NCBI GenBank assembly: GCA_937960755.1
Contig: CALGOL010000530.1
Coordinates: forward strand, 1-7,394
Direction: 5' to 3'
DNA: 7,394 bases
From: an uncultured Azospirillum sp.
Lineage (GTDB): Bacteria > Pseudomonadota > Alphaproteobacteria > Azospirillales > Azospirillaceae
This document shows, one piece after another, positions 1-6,027 of the stretch (within the stretch, counting starts at the first letter, position 1; each line of letters opens with the position of its first letter). Both the position numbers and the translations under genes were made by a program. Under the pieces are notes generated by a model. That model ran no database searches, was not told the origin of the DNA, and worked only from the letters and a program-made list of their open reading frames with translations.

Positions 1-24
1 TTCAGACGTGTGCTCTTCCGATCT
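1..24. other. Illumina adapter remnant at contig end
   Basis: These bases begin TTCAGACGTGTG and end CTCTTCCGATCT. They match the 3' end of the Illumina TruSeq read-2 adapter/primer exactly, as I know that sequence. They are not genomic. The boundary is sharp: from base 25 onward the minus strand is an uninterrupted coding frame. Translations across the junction give the peptide fragments CSSDL and LFRS, which are familiar signs of untrimmed adapter in predicted proteins. The left end is therefore an assembly or trimming artefact and not a biological boundary. Confidence 0.97.
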
Positions 25-1290
25 CCGCCCCGCGGCCGCCGCGCCGACCACGCGCCACGGAACCCAGACGGCGAACCATGCGAACGCCGCCAAAGAGCAC
101 GCCCGCCCGGCGGCGATCAACAACAAGAGTCCCCCCGCCGCCAAATCGCCGTCATGCCGCAACGCCCGCGACAACTCGCGCACGCCGGGCTCAACCCGAT
201 GCCCGATAAACGGCCCATACTGAAAAAATTCATTCAGCATATAGGGAATATTGGTCAGGTTAAACGCCAACCGATCAAGCATAAGCTGTTTAAGAACGAT
301 GCGGGCGTATCCGACCGGGTTGGAAAAGACGTAGTGGACATAAGCCGACTTAACCGTTCCGACAATTTCTATCGGGTCTTGGTTATACTGATGATGCAGG
401 ATATCCAGTATCTTTAGATGCTCCGGCCATGCATAGGGAATGGCGTTATCTCTGACGATTTTAGAGATCAGATGATCGTCGTCGAACGGCCGGGCGTAGC
501 CGGCCTGCGCCATGTCGAAAATCGGCCGCAACCAATTGTGCTGGCCCACCGTGCTCATTACCGGCCGGCCGAAACGCAAGTCGCTCCAGCCGAGATAAGC
601 GCCATGCACCGCCAGGGCGGCGATGATGAAGGCGGCGGCGGGGGCGAAACGGCGCCAGCCGCCGTAAAGGCGCGCCGCGCCGTAGGCGAGCAGCGGAAGC
701 AGCGGCGCATAGATGAAATACGCCCCGGCGTCGCGAATCCAGATCGAATAGCCCCAAGCCGCCCCCAGCGCCACGCAGAGCCGCAGCGGCAAGCGCCACA
801 GCCCCAGGGCGGCGCCGATGGGGACAAGGCAGCAGTACAAAAACAGCGAGGCGTAAACGCTGTCGGTTCCCACCACCAAATCGAACAGCAGGCTTTGCGA
901 AGCGACGAGAAACACCAGATAAGCCAGCCGCCACGGGGCCGACGGCGTCACGGCGGCGGCGATGCGGTAGCTCAGCGCCATCCAGCCGAACGTCAGCACG
1001 GTTTGAAAGAAAATCACCGGCCAGCCGTACGACTCGCCCGCAACGGCTTTCGCCCCCGCCAGCAGCAAGGGATAGCCCGCCGTGCGCAGCGACAGAAAAT
1101 GATAGGTGTGGTCCAGCCATTCCTCGTTGAGCAGCCAACTGCGGCCAGGATCAAGAATGGCGTCGGCGAACCAGATGTAGAGCCCAGAATCCTCTTGCAA
1201 GTGCGGCCCGCCGAACCAGGCGAGCGTCAGTTTCAACGCCAGCGCCGCGGCCAAAGCGGCGTAATCGATTCTTCCCAGCGTCGCGGTCAT
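25..1290 (-). CDS. multi-pass membrane protein, probable GT-C glycosyltransferase, 3' truncated
   Basis: Reading the minus strand from the ATG at 1290 gives 422 codons with no stop up to the adapter junction, so the amino-terminal part is present and the carboxy end is lost. The protein starts MTATLGRIDYAAL. It has a hydrophobic segment at about residues 10-27, then a polar loop with an acidic pair E33-D34 followed by S-G-x-Y. Further hydrophobic segments lie near 73-84, 91-112, 120-140, 145-163, 170-183, 190-207, 217-232 and 384-412. A long soluble stretch spans about 233-380. An acidic motif in the first external loop followed by many membrane helices is typical of GT-C enzymes (PMT/ArnT-like), which move sugars from polyprenyl-phosphate donors. 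That role is inference, and the exact family is not recognised. The ATG overlaps the gph stop as ATGA and has no good Shine-Dalgarno sequence, so translation is probably coupled to gph. Codons 275-365 are unusually AT-rich. Confidence 0.82.
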
Positions 1291-1988
1291 TGGCCGGCGC
1301 CCGGCGCCGCCAGCCGCGCCAGCGCTTCCGGCAGGTCGGAAAAGCGGTCGATGACCACGTCGGCGCCCAATTCCGCCACCGGCATGCGGGGATAGCCGTA
1401 GCTGAGCGCCACCACCGGAAAGCCGCAGCCGCGCGCCGCCTTCACGTCGTTGCCGTTGTCCCCCACCATGGCGACCCGCCCGCCGCCCAAAGCCTCGGCG
1501 ACATGGCGCAAATGGCCGGGATCCGGTTTTTTGACGGCGAGCGAATCGCCGCCGGCCAGGGCGCCGAACAGATGCGCCAGCCCGACTTGTTCGATGACCT
1601 TGCGGCTGATGCGTTCGGATTTGTTGGTGCAGAGCCCCAGCCGCACGCCCGCCGCCGCCAATCCCTCCAGGGTCTCCCGCACGCCGGGATAGAGGCTGTC
1701 GGGCGACGCATCCGCCTCAAAATAGTTATCGAGATAGCGTTGCAGCGCTTGGGCGGCCAGGGCGTCGTCCGCCGCTTCGCCGGTCGCGGCGAAAGCGTCG
1801 CGGATCAACCCCTTCGCCCCGTCGCCCACCATGGCGCGCACCTCGTCCAGCGTGACGGCGCGGCGGTCGAATTCCGCCAGCGTGCGGTTGAGCGCGCCGG
1901 CGATATCGGGCGCGCTGTCGATCAGCGTGCCGTCCAGGTCGAAGACCACGACGTCGAACGATATATGAAAACGCTGGTCGCCCGGCAT
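1287..1988 (-). CDS. gph: phosphoglycolate phosphatase (HAD superfamily)
   Basis: This HAD-superfamily hydrolase most likely converts 2-phosphoglycolate to glycolate in the cytoplasm, salvaging a product of DNA end repair or of Rubisco oxygenation. From the chosen start it has 233 residues, the usual Gph length. All four HAD motifs are visible: DLDGT at residues 17-21 with nucleophile Asp17 and acid/base Asp19; the CTNK motif II; the lysine in VKKPDP; and GDNGND (motif IV) near the end. An alpha-helical cap lies between motifs I and II. I chose the ATG at 1988 because GGGAGAGG sits 8 nt upstream. In-frame ATGs at 2021 and 2057 add 11 and 23 basic, Ala/Arg-rich residues and lack a comparable site. 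The stop overlaps the start of the downstream membrane protein (ATGA). Family-level assignment is firm. Specificity for phosphoglycolate over other small phosphates is inferred from overall resemblance. Confidence 0.88.
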   Translation of the reverse strand: MPGDQRFHISFDVVVFDLDGTLIDSAPDIAGALNRTLAEFDRRAVTLDEVRAMVGDGAKGLIRDAFAATGEAADDALAAQALQRYLDNYFEADASPDSLYPGVRETLEGLAAAGVRLGLCTNKSERISRKVIEQVGLAHLFGALAGGDSLAVKKPDPGHLRHVAEALGGGRVAMVGDNGNDVKAARGCGFPVVALSYGYPRMPVAELGADVVIDRFSDLPEALARLAAPGAGQ

Positions 1989-2045
1989 GTCGGCGGCCTC
2001 TCCCGGCTTGATGACGCGCATGGCCGCCCGTCTAGCACGCCTACC

Positions 2046-2079
2046 CGCCGCCGCCAACCCGCGGACGGCGGCGTTTTTT
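2046..2079 (+). terminator. rho-independent terminator-like hairpin plus T6, plus strand
   Basis: An 8-bp perfect GC stem (CGCCGCCG at 2046-2053 with CGGCGGCG at 2066-2073, 12-nt loop) is followed directly by TTTTTT at 2074-2079. This is the classic intrinsic terminator form for plus-strand transcripts. No plus-strand gene lies upstream in the window. It would therefore stop antisense transcription coming through the gph/membrane gene region before it reaches purC. On the minus strand the same hairpin would lie in the gph leader without a U-tract. Repetitive GCC triplets make chance formation possible. Confidence 0.45.
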
Positions 2080-2108
2080 GCCTTTTCCCCCTTGCGGGGC
2101 GACGCGGA

Positions 2109-2137
2109 TTGTGTTCAAAGCCGCGACTTGCTATACC
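2109..2137 (+). promoter_or_regulatory. candidate sigma-70 promoter for purC
   Basis: TTGTGT (2109-2114) and TATACC (2132-2137) are separated by 17 nt. The -10 element is preceded by TG one base upstream, giving the extended form TGcTATACC. A start near 2144 would give a purC leader of about 60 nt carrying the two mini-ORFs described separately. The -35 matches the consensus at only 3 of 6 positions, so this is a reading by eye and not a firm assignment. Confidence 0.4.
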
Positions 2138-2160
2138 TGCTGCCGATATTTAGGGGCCGC

Positions 2161-2207
2161 ATGCCGCTGGCCTCTCAGGCATGACCAGTTCGGACGATAT
2201 GACATGA
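2161..2207 (+). promoter_or_regulatory. two overlapping leader mini-ORFs feeding into purC
   Basis: ATG at 2161 opens a 7-codon frame (MPLASQA) ending in TGA at 2182-2184. This frame has the best ribosome site of the leader, AGGGG at 2152-2156. Its stop overlaps the ATG at 2181 (ATGA), which opens an 8-codon frame (MTSSDDMT) ending in TGA at 2205-2207. That stop overlaps the purC ATG at 2204, again as ATGA. purC itself has only a weak GGA about 9 nt upstream. A short inverted repeat, CATGCC (2160-2165) with GGCATG (2178-2183), could fold over the first mini-ORF and its start. The arrangement is visible directly. That ribosomes use it is inference. Confidence 0.45.
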
Positions 2208-2968
2208 CACGACGCCGGCGAATCTATGAAGGCAAGGCGAAAGTCCTTTTCGAGGGGCCGGAGCCCGGCACTCTGGTGCAGTACTTCAAGGACGACGCCA
2301 CCGCCTTCAACAATCTGAAGAAGGGCGTCATCACCGGCAAAGGCGTGCTGAACAACCGCATCTCGGAATATCTGATGACGCGGCTGGCCGAAATCGGCGT
2401 GCCGAACCACTTCATCCGCCGGCTCAACATGCGCGAGCAGTTGGTGCGCGAGGTGGAGATCATCCCGATTGAAGTGGTGATCCGCAACGTCGCCGCCGGC
2501 TCGCTGACCAAGCGCTTCGGCATCAAAGAAGGCACCGTCCTGCCGCGCTCGATCATCGAGTATTACTACAAGTCGGACGAGTTGGGCGATCCGATGGTCT
2601 CGGAAGAGCACATCACCGCCTTCGGCTGGGCCGCTCCGGCCGACCTTGACGACATCGTCGCCTTGTCCTTGCGGGTCAACGACTATCTGTCGGGCCTGTT
2701 CCTTGGCGTCGGGCTCAAGCTGGTGGACTTCAAGCTGGAGTTCGGCCGGCTGTGGGAAAACGACGAGATGCGCATCATCCTCGCCGATGAAATCAGCCCG
2801 GACAATTGTCGCCTGTGGGACGCCAAGACCAACGAAAAGTTGGATAAGGACCGTTTCCGCCAGGACATGGGCAAGGTCGAAGAGGCGTATCAGGAAGTCG
2901 CGCGCCGGCTGGGCATTCTGCCCGAAGGCGGCCCGATGGACGCCGTCGGCCCCAAGATCGTGCAGTAA
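2204..2968 (+). CDS. purC: phosphoribosylaminoimidazole-succinocarboxamide synthase (SAICAR synthetase)
   Basis: PurC joins CAIR and L-aspartate with ATP to make SAICAR, a late step of de novo purine synthesis, in the cytoplasm. The 254-residue protein has the expected landmarks: RIYEGKAK at 6-13 (nucleotide-binding loop), NNRIS at 50-54, the signature IPIEVVIRNVAAGSL at 87-101, the SIIEYYYK stretch at 116-123, LVDFKLEFG at 173-181, and LADEISPDNCRLWD at 193-206. The length and the C-terminal GGPMDAVGPKIVQ tail fit the alphaproteobacterial form. I chose the ATG at 2204 because homology begins there; the frame is open further upstream to an ATG at 2078, but that extension is Cys-rich and looks non-coding. 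purS follows 33 nt after the stop on the same strand, so the two are probably co-transcribed. The start lies in an ATGA overlap with a leader mini-ORF. Confidence 0.97.
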   Translation: MTRRRRIYEGKAKVLFEGPEPGTLVQYFKDDATAFNNLKKGVITGKGVLNNRISEYLMTRLAEIGVPNHFIRRLNMREQLVREVEIIPIEVVIRNVAAGSLTKRFGIKEGTVLPRSIIEYYYKSDELGDPMVSEEHITAFGWAAPADLDDIVALSLRVNDYLSGLFLGVGLKLVDFKLEFGRLWENDEMRIILADEISPDNCRLWDAKTNEKLDKDRFRQDMGKVEEAYQEVARRLGILPEGGPMDAVGPKIVQ

Positions 2969-3001
2969 TCCTGTCAAATCAGTCGAACGGATGCTTGAAA
3001 C

Positions 3002-3244
3002 ATGAAGGCGAAAGTCCACGTCACCTTGAAGCGCGGCGTTCTCGATCCGCAGGGCAAGGCGATTGAGCACGCGCTGGGCACGCTGGGCTTTACCGGCGTC
3101 GATGATGTGCGCGTCGGCAAGGTGATTGAGGTTGAGTTGCAGGAAACCGACGCCGCCGCCGCCCGCAAGTCGGTGGAGGAAATGTGCCGCAAGCTGCTGG
3201 CCAATACGGTGATCGAAGACTACGCCATCGAACTGACGGCGTAA
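3002..3244 (+). CDS. purS: phosphoribosylformylglycinamidine synthase subunit PurS
   Basis: PurS is the small structural subunit of the three-part FGAM synthase (PurL-PurQ-PurS) and helps pass ammonia from the PurQ glutaminase to PurL. The protein has 80 residues, the normal family length. It shows the family pattern MKAKVHVTLK, then GVLDPQGKAIEHALGTLGF at 12-30, then the DDVRVGKVIEVEL strand at 34-46, and a C-terminal helix with IEDYAIEL. It follows purC by 33 nt with only a weak GGA about 10 nt before the ATG, so expression probably depends on the purC transcript. In many alphaproteobacteria purQ and purL come next. Here a hairpin and a DUF29 gene follow, so PurQ and PurL must be encoded elsewhere. 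Confidence 0.96.
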   Translation: MKAKVHVTLKRGVLDPQGKAIEHALGTLGFTGVDDVRVGKVIEVELQETDAAAARKSVEEMCRKLLANTVIEDYAIELTA

Positions 3245-3246
3245 CG

Positions 3247-3269
3247 CCGGGCGCGGCGCCGCCCGGTTT
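3247..3269 (+). terminator. GC-rich hairpin after purS, possible terminator
   Basis: CCGGGCG at 3247-3253 pairs perfectly with CGCCCGG at 3260-3266 around a 6-nt loop, starting 2 nt after the purS stop. Only TTT follows, so termination would be weak or partial. It may separate purCS from the DUF29/alkA pair or stabilise the purCS message. The ribosome site of the next gene (GGAG at 3271-3274) lies just beyond it and stays free. Confidence 0.45.
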
Positions 3270-3283
3270 CGGAGTATAGGAAC

Positions 3284-3718
3284 ATGGCGGCGTCGTACGA
3301 ACGCGACTTCTACACCTGGGCGATGGAACAGGCGGCGTTGTTGCGCGCCGGTCGCTTGGCGCAAGCCGATATCGACCACATCGCCGAGGAAATTGAGACC
3401 TTGGGCCGTTCGGAAGCCGCCGCCTTGCGCTCCAGCTATCGTGTGCTGCTTTTGCACCTGCTGAAGTGGCGCTGGCAGGCGGAACGGCGTGACCAAAGCT
3501 GGCGGCTGAGCATCGCCCGCGAACGGGTCAACATCGACGCCCATCTCGACGATAATCCCGGTTTGAAGTCGCGTCAGGCGGAGCTTTTCGACAAAGCCTA
3601 TGCGCTGGCGCGGCGCGAAGCCGCCGCCGAAACCGGCCTCGCCATCGCGACTTTCCCGGAAAGCTGCCCGTTTACGCTGGAAGACGCGACGCGGGATGAT
3701 TTTTGGCCGGATTCGTGA
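3284..3718 (+). CDS. DUF29 family protein
   Basis: This 144-residue protein carries the characteristic DUF29 layout: an N-terminal YERDFYTWAMEQAALLRAGR segment, a helix with HIAEEIETLGRSE at about 31-43, the LLLHLLKWRWQAERR stretch at about 55-69, and SWRLSI-RERVNIDAHLDDNPGLK in the second half. DUF29 proteins are about 140-150 residues and occur in cyanobacteria and proteobacteria. Their biochemical function is unknown to me. The protein looks soluble and helical, with no signal peptide or membrane segment. The start is supported by GGAG 9 nt upstream, with AGGA closer in. It lies 39 nt after purS. Its stop is embedded in the start region of the DNA glycosylase gene, so the two are probably translated together. 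Confidence 0.9.
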   Translation: MAASYERDFYTWAMEQAALLRAGRLAQADIDHIAEEIETLGRSEAAALRSSYRVLLLHLLKWRWQAERRDQSWRLSIARERVNIDAHLDDNPGLKSRQAELFDKAYALARREAAAETGLAIATFPESCPFTLEDATRDDFWPDS

Positions 3719-4320
3719 GCCCGGAAGCCCTCGCCGCCCGTGATCCCTTGCTGGCCCGCGCCATTGACGAGGTCGGGCCGCCCGACCAGCGTTTCACCCG
3801 CCCCAAGGGCTTCACCGGCCTGTTGCGGATGATCGTTGAACAGCAGCTTTCCACCCGCGTCGCGGAAGTGCTGTGGGCCAAGCTGGAGGCGCGGGTTCCC
3901 GACATTCACCCCGCCGCTTTCCTCGCTCTTGACGACGACACGCTGCGAGCTTGCGGCTTTTCCCGGCAAAAGCAGGTTTACGGCCGAGCGCTGGCGGAAG
4001 CCGTGGCGGCGGGGACGCTGGACTTCGACCGGCTGGAGACGCTGGACGACGACGCGGCGACCGCCGAACTGGTGCGCCTGAAAGGGATCGGCCGCTGGAC
4101 GGCGGAAATCTACCTGATGGGCGCATTAGGGCGCACCGACGTCTTCCCCGCCGACGACCTTGCTTTACAGGTCGGCGTGCAGCAATTGGCCGGCTGGGAA
4201 ACGCGCCCCAAACCAAAACAATTGCTGGAGCGCGCCGAGGCGTGGCGGCCGCACCGCTCGCTAGCGGCGGAAATCATCTGGCGGCATTACGAGACCAAAC
4301 GGCGCAAGGGGCCTGGTTGA
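3703..4320 (+). CDS. AlkA-type DNA-3-methyladenine glycosylase (HhH-GPD)
   Basis: This is a base-excision repair glycosylase that removes alkylated purines such as 3-methyladenine from DNA. Residue numbers are for a 205-residue product. It has IVEQQLS at 44-50, the helix-hairpin-helix LKGIGRWTA at 126-134, and FPADDLALQ at 148-156, where Asp152 corresponds to the catalytic Asp of E. coli AlkA (Asp238). It lacks the N-terminal TBP-like domain of E. coli AlkA and so resembles the shorter bacterial and yeast Mag1-like forms. The start is uncertain. TTG at 3703 has GGGA 6 nt upstream and overlaps DUF29 by 16 nt. GTG at 3715 would give an exact GTGA overlap with the DUF29 stop and a product four residues shorter. 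Either way it is coupled to DUF29. Substrate range cannot be read from the sequence. Confidence 0.9.
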   Translation: MAGFVSPEALAARDPLLARAIDEVGPPDQRFTRPKGFTGLLRMIVEQQLSTRVAEVLWAKLEARVPDIHPAAFLALDDDTLRACGFSRQKQVYGRALAEAVAAGTLDFDRLETLDDDAATAELVRLKGIGRWTAEIYLMGALGRTDVFPADDLALQVGVQQLAGWETRPKPKQLLERAEAWRPHRSLAAEIIWRHYETKRRKGPG

Positions 4321-4376
4321 GGCCGCGTCCCCTCGCCCCACCCATTAAGCGCAGATCTCAACCTCTTCACTTTTTT
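4315..4376 (+). terminator. possible weak terminator after the DNA glycosylase gene
   Basis: GGTTGAG at 4315-4321, spanning the stop codon, pairs with CTCAACC at 4357-4363. A run of six T follows at 4371-4376. The 35-nt loop and the 7-nt gap before the T-run make this a poor intrinsic terminator. It is nevertheless the only such signal before the convergent hemN gene. Confidence 0.25.
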
Positions 4377-4459
4377 CGTCATACCGGCGAAGGCCGGTAT
4401 CCAGTCATTTCAGACACTTACTCGAACAGCCCTGGACCCCGGCCTTCGCCGGGGTGACG
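4377..4459. repeat. REP-like palindromic repeat between convergent genes
   Basis: Two 28-nt arms, 4377-4404 and 4432-4459, are inverted copies separated by 27 nt. They agree at 24 of 28 positions. Each arm is itself a hairpin: TACCGGC/GCCGGTA around a GAAG-type turn on the left, and CCCCGGC/GCCGGGG on the right. The four differences between arms are paired changes within each small hairpin, so both local stems stay intact. Elements of the form GTCATnCCGGCGAAGGCCGG..CCAG are, to my knowledge, scattered between genes in many alphaproteobacterial genomes. The rest of this 220-nt gap holds an AT-rich stretch (4468-4495) and a C7 run (4535-4541) with no gene that I can support. Confidence 0.8.
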
Positions 4460-4540
4460 TGACAAGTGATTATAGATCAATTAGTTACAAGATGCGTAAA
4501 CCCGCCAGCCCGTCATGGGAAAGGAACTGTTTCACCCCCC

Positions 4541-5992
4541 CTAAACCGCGCGGCTGTGGCGCCCGGCGCCGGTGGCGAGATAGGCGTCGAAACGCGCCGC
4601 CGCCACCCGCATCAGCGGCCGCGCCGGCTCCGGCACCGCTAGGCGCCGACCATCCAACGACACCACATGATCGGCGATCAAGTCGCCCATGTCCGCCAGC
4701 ACGGCGTCAAAGTAGTTGACGGGCCGGCCGTGCGCTTGCGCCACCGCGCCGACGTCAACCGACAAGTCGCACATCAAACGTTCAATCACCGCGCGGCGCA
4801 GCCGATCTTCGTCGGTGATCGCAATGCCCTTGGCGACCGCCAGCTTGCCGTCGTTGACGGCTTGGGCGTACTGGTCGAACGGCACGGCGTTTTGCGCGTA
4901 ACCCTGCGGCAACTGGCCGATGGACGACGCGCCGAAGCCCAGCAGCACGTCGGCGTCGTCGGTGGTGTAGCCTTGGAAGTTGCGACAGAGCCGGCCTTCC
5001 GCCTGCATCACGGCGATTTCATCGTCGGGGCGGGCGAAATGATCCAGCCCCACCGCGGCCATGCCGCCCTTGCCGGTCAAGGTCTGGGAAATCGCCGCGA
5101 ACTGCTCCCACCGCGCGTGGGTGCCGGGCAGTTCGGACTCGACGATCTTCTTTTGGTGGGTCTTCATCCACGGCACATGGGCGTAGCCGAACACAGACAC
5201 CCGCGACGGATCGAGGGTCAAGGCGGCCTCGGCGGCGCGAATCACGCTGTCCACCGACTGGCGCGGCAGGCCGTACATCAGGTCGAGATTGATTTCCCCC
5301 ACCCCGGCCGCGCGCAACTGGTCCGCGGCGCGCTGCACCATGTCGAACGGCTGAATGCGGTTGATGGCGGCCTGAACGTCGGCGTCGATGTCCTGCATGC
5401 CGAGCGAGACGCGGGTGACGCCGGCGCGGCCCAGCGCCGCCGCCATTTCCGGGCGGAAGGTGCGCGGGTCGATCTCCACCGCGATTTCGCCGTCTTCCGC
5501 CAAATCGAAATGGCCGCGCAGCCAGTCGATCAGCCCTTCAAAGTGATCGGGGCTCATCATCGTCGGGGTGCCGCCGCCGAAATGCACATGCCGCACCGTC
5601 AGCCGGCCCGGCAAGGCCGCGGAAACCAGCGCCACTTCCCGCCGCAGCACGTCGATGTATTCGCCGATCGGATCGTAGCGCGCGACGATCTTGGTGTGAC
5701 AGCCGCAGTACCAGCACATCTGCTGACAGAACGGCACATGCAGGTAAAGCGAGCCGGCGTGCGCCGCGGTGTCCACCGCCCCCAGCCAGCCGCGATAAAC
5801 CTCGGCGTCCACCTTGTCGGAAAAGTGTGGCGCTGTGGGATAGCTGGTGTAGCGCGGGATGCGCAGCCCGTCGTAGCGGGTCAGCAAATCGGCGTCAGGC
5901 AGTTGGGGCGCGAGAGCGGCCAAAGACGCCGAAGACTCGGTGGCGGGCGAGGCGGAGGCGGGCGCGGCGGCGCGGAAGACGGCGGTGTTCAT
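4541..5992 (-). CDS. hemN: oxygen-independent coproporphyrinogen III oxidase
   Basis: HemN is a radical-SAM enzyme that decarboxylates coproporphyrinogen III to protoporphyrinogen IX without oxygen, for haem (or bacteriochlorophyll) synthesis in the cytoplasm. The 483-residue protein has RYTSYPT at 47-53, HVPFC with Cys89, Cys93 and Cys96 as CxxxCxxC for the 4Fe-4S cluster, plus the Gly-Cys98 that marks true HemN and not HemW-like relatives. It also has GGGTPT at 139-144, EIDPR at 173-177, GMQD at 198-201, LMYGLPRQ at 238-245, HFARPDDE at 318-325 and NFQGYTT at 338-344. The N-terminus is about 24 residues longer than E. coli HemN and is Ala/Ser-rich. An in-frame TTG at 5923 (codon 24) would give the usual length, though without a good ribosome site. 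It follows nhaA by 45 nt. An FNR/FixK-type palindrome lies 36-49 nt before the ATG. Confidence 0.97.
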   Translation of the reverse strand: MNTAVFRAAAPASASPATESSASLAALAPQLPDADLLTRYDGLRIPRYTSYPTAPHFSDKVDAEVYRGWLGAVDTAAHAGSLYLHVPFCQQMCWYCGCHTKIVARYDPIGEYIDVLRREVALVSAALPGRLTVRHVHFGGGTPTMMSPDHFEGLIDWLRGHFDLAEDGEIAVEIDPRTFRPEMAAALGRAGVTRVSLGMQDIDADVQAAINRIQPFDMVQRAADQLRAAGVGEINLDLMYGLPRQSVDSVIRAAEAALTLDPSRVSVFGYAHVPWMKTHQKKIVESELPGTHARWEQFAAISQTLTGKGGMAAVGLDHFARPDDEIAVMQAEGRLCRNFQGYTTDDADVLLGFGASSIGQLPQGYAQNAVPFDQYAQAVNDGKLAVAKGIAITDEDRLRRAVIERLMCDLSVDVGAVAQAHGRPVNYFDAVLADMGDLIADHVVSLDGRRLAVPEPARPLMRVAAARFDAYLATGAGRHSRAV

Positions 5993-6027
5993 GCAGCGAC
6001 TCTGCGCACTGTTGGACGAGGGATGCT

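Noticed and set aside
461..1138. 225-codon minus-strand frame
   Set aside because: It is an out-of-frame reading of the membrane protein gene, Arg/Ala-rich, and its 3' end runs through the start of a different frame. The correct frame starts at 1290 and gives membrane helices.
1300..1320. GGCGCC-rich palindrome before the membrane protein ATG as a terminator
   Set aside because: It lies inside the gph coding end, has no T-run and encodes the Ala/Gly-rich C-terminus.
418..1395. 325-codon plus-strand open frame
   Set aside because: It is antisense to the membrane protein and gph, Arg/Gln/Pro-rich with no recognisable motif, and is explained by high GC at the third codon position of the real genes.
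1290..2153. 287-codon plus-strand open frame
   Set aside because: It is antisense to gph, whose HAD motifs are clear. Its composition is typical of a shadow frame.
2150..3544. 464-codon minus-strand open frame
   Set aside because: It lies antisense to purC, purS and DUF29, all firmly identified, and shows no family motif.
4468..4482. TGAT-N5-ATCA inverted repeat as a second FNR box
   Set aside because: The spacing is 5 and not 4, the outer T/A pair is incomplete on one side, and it lies between convergent gene ends where no promoter is expected.
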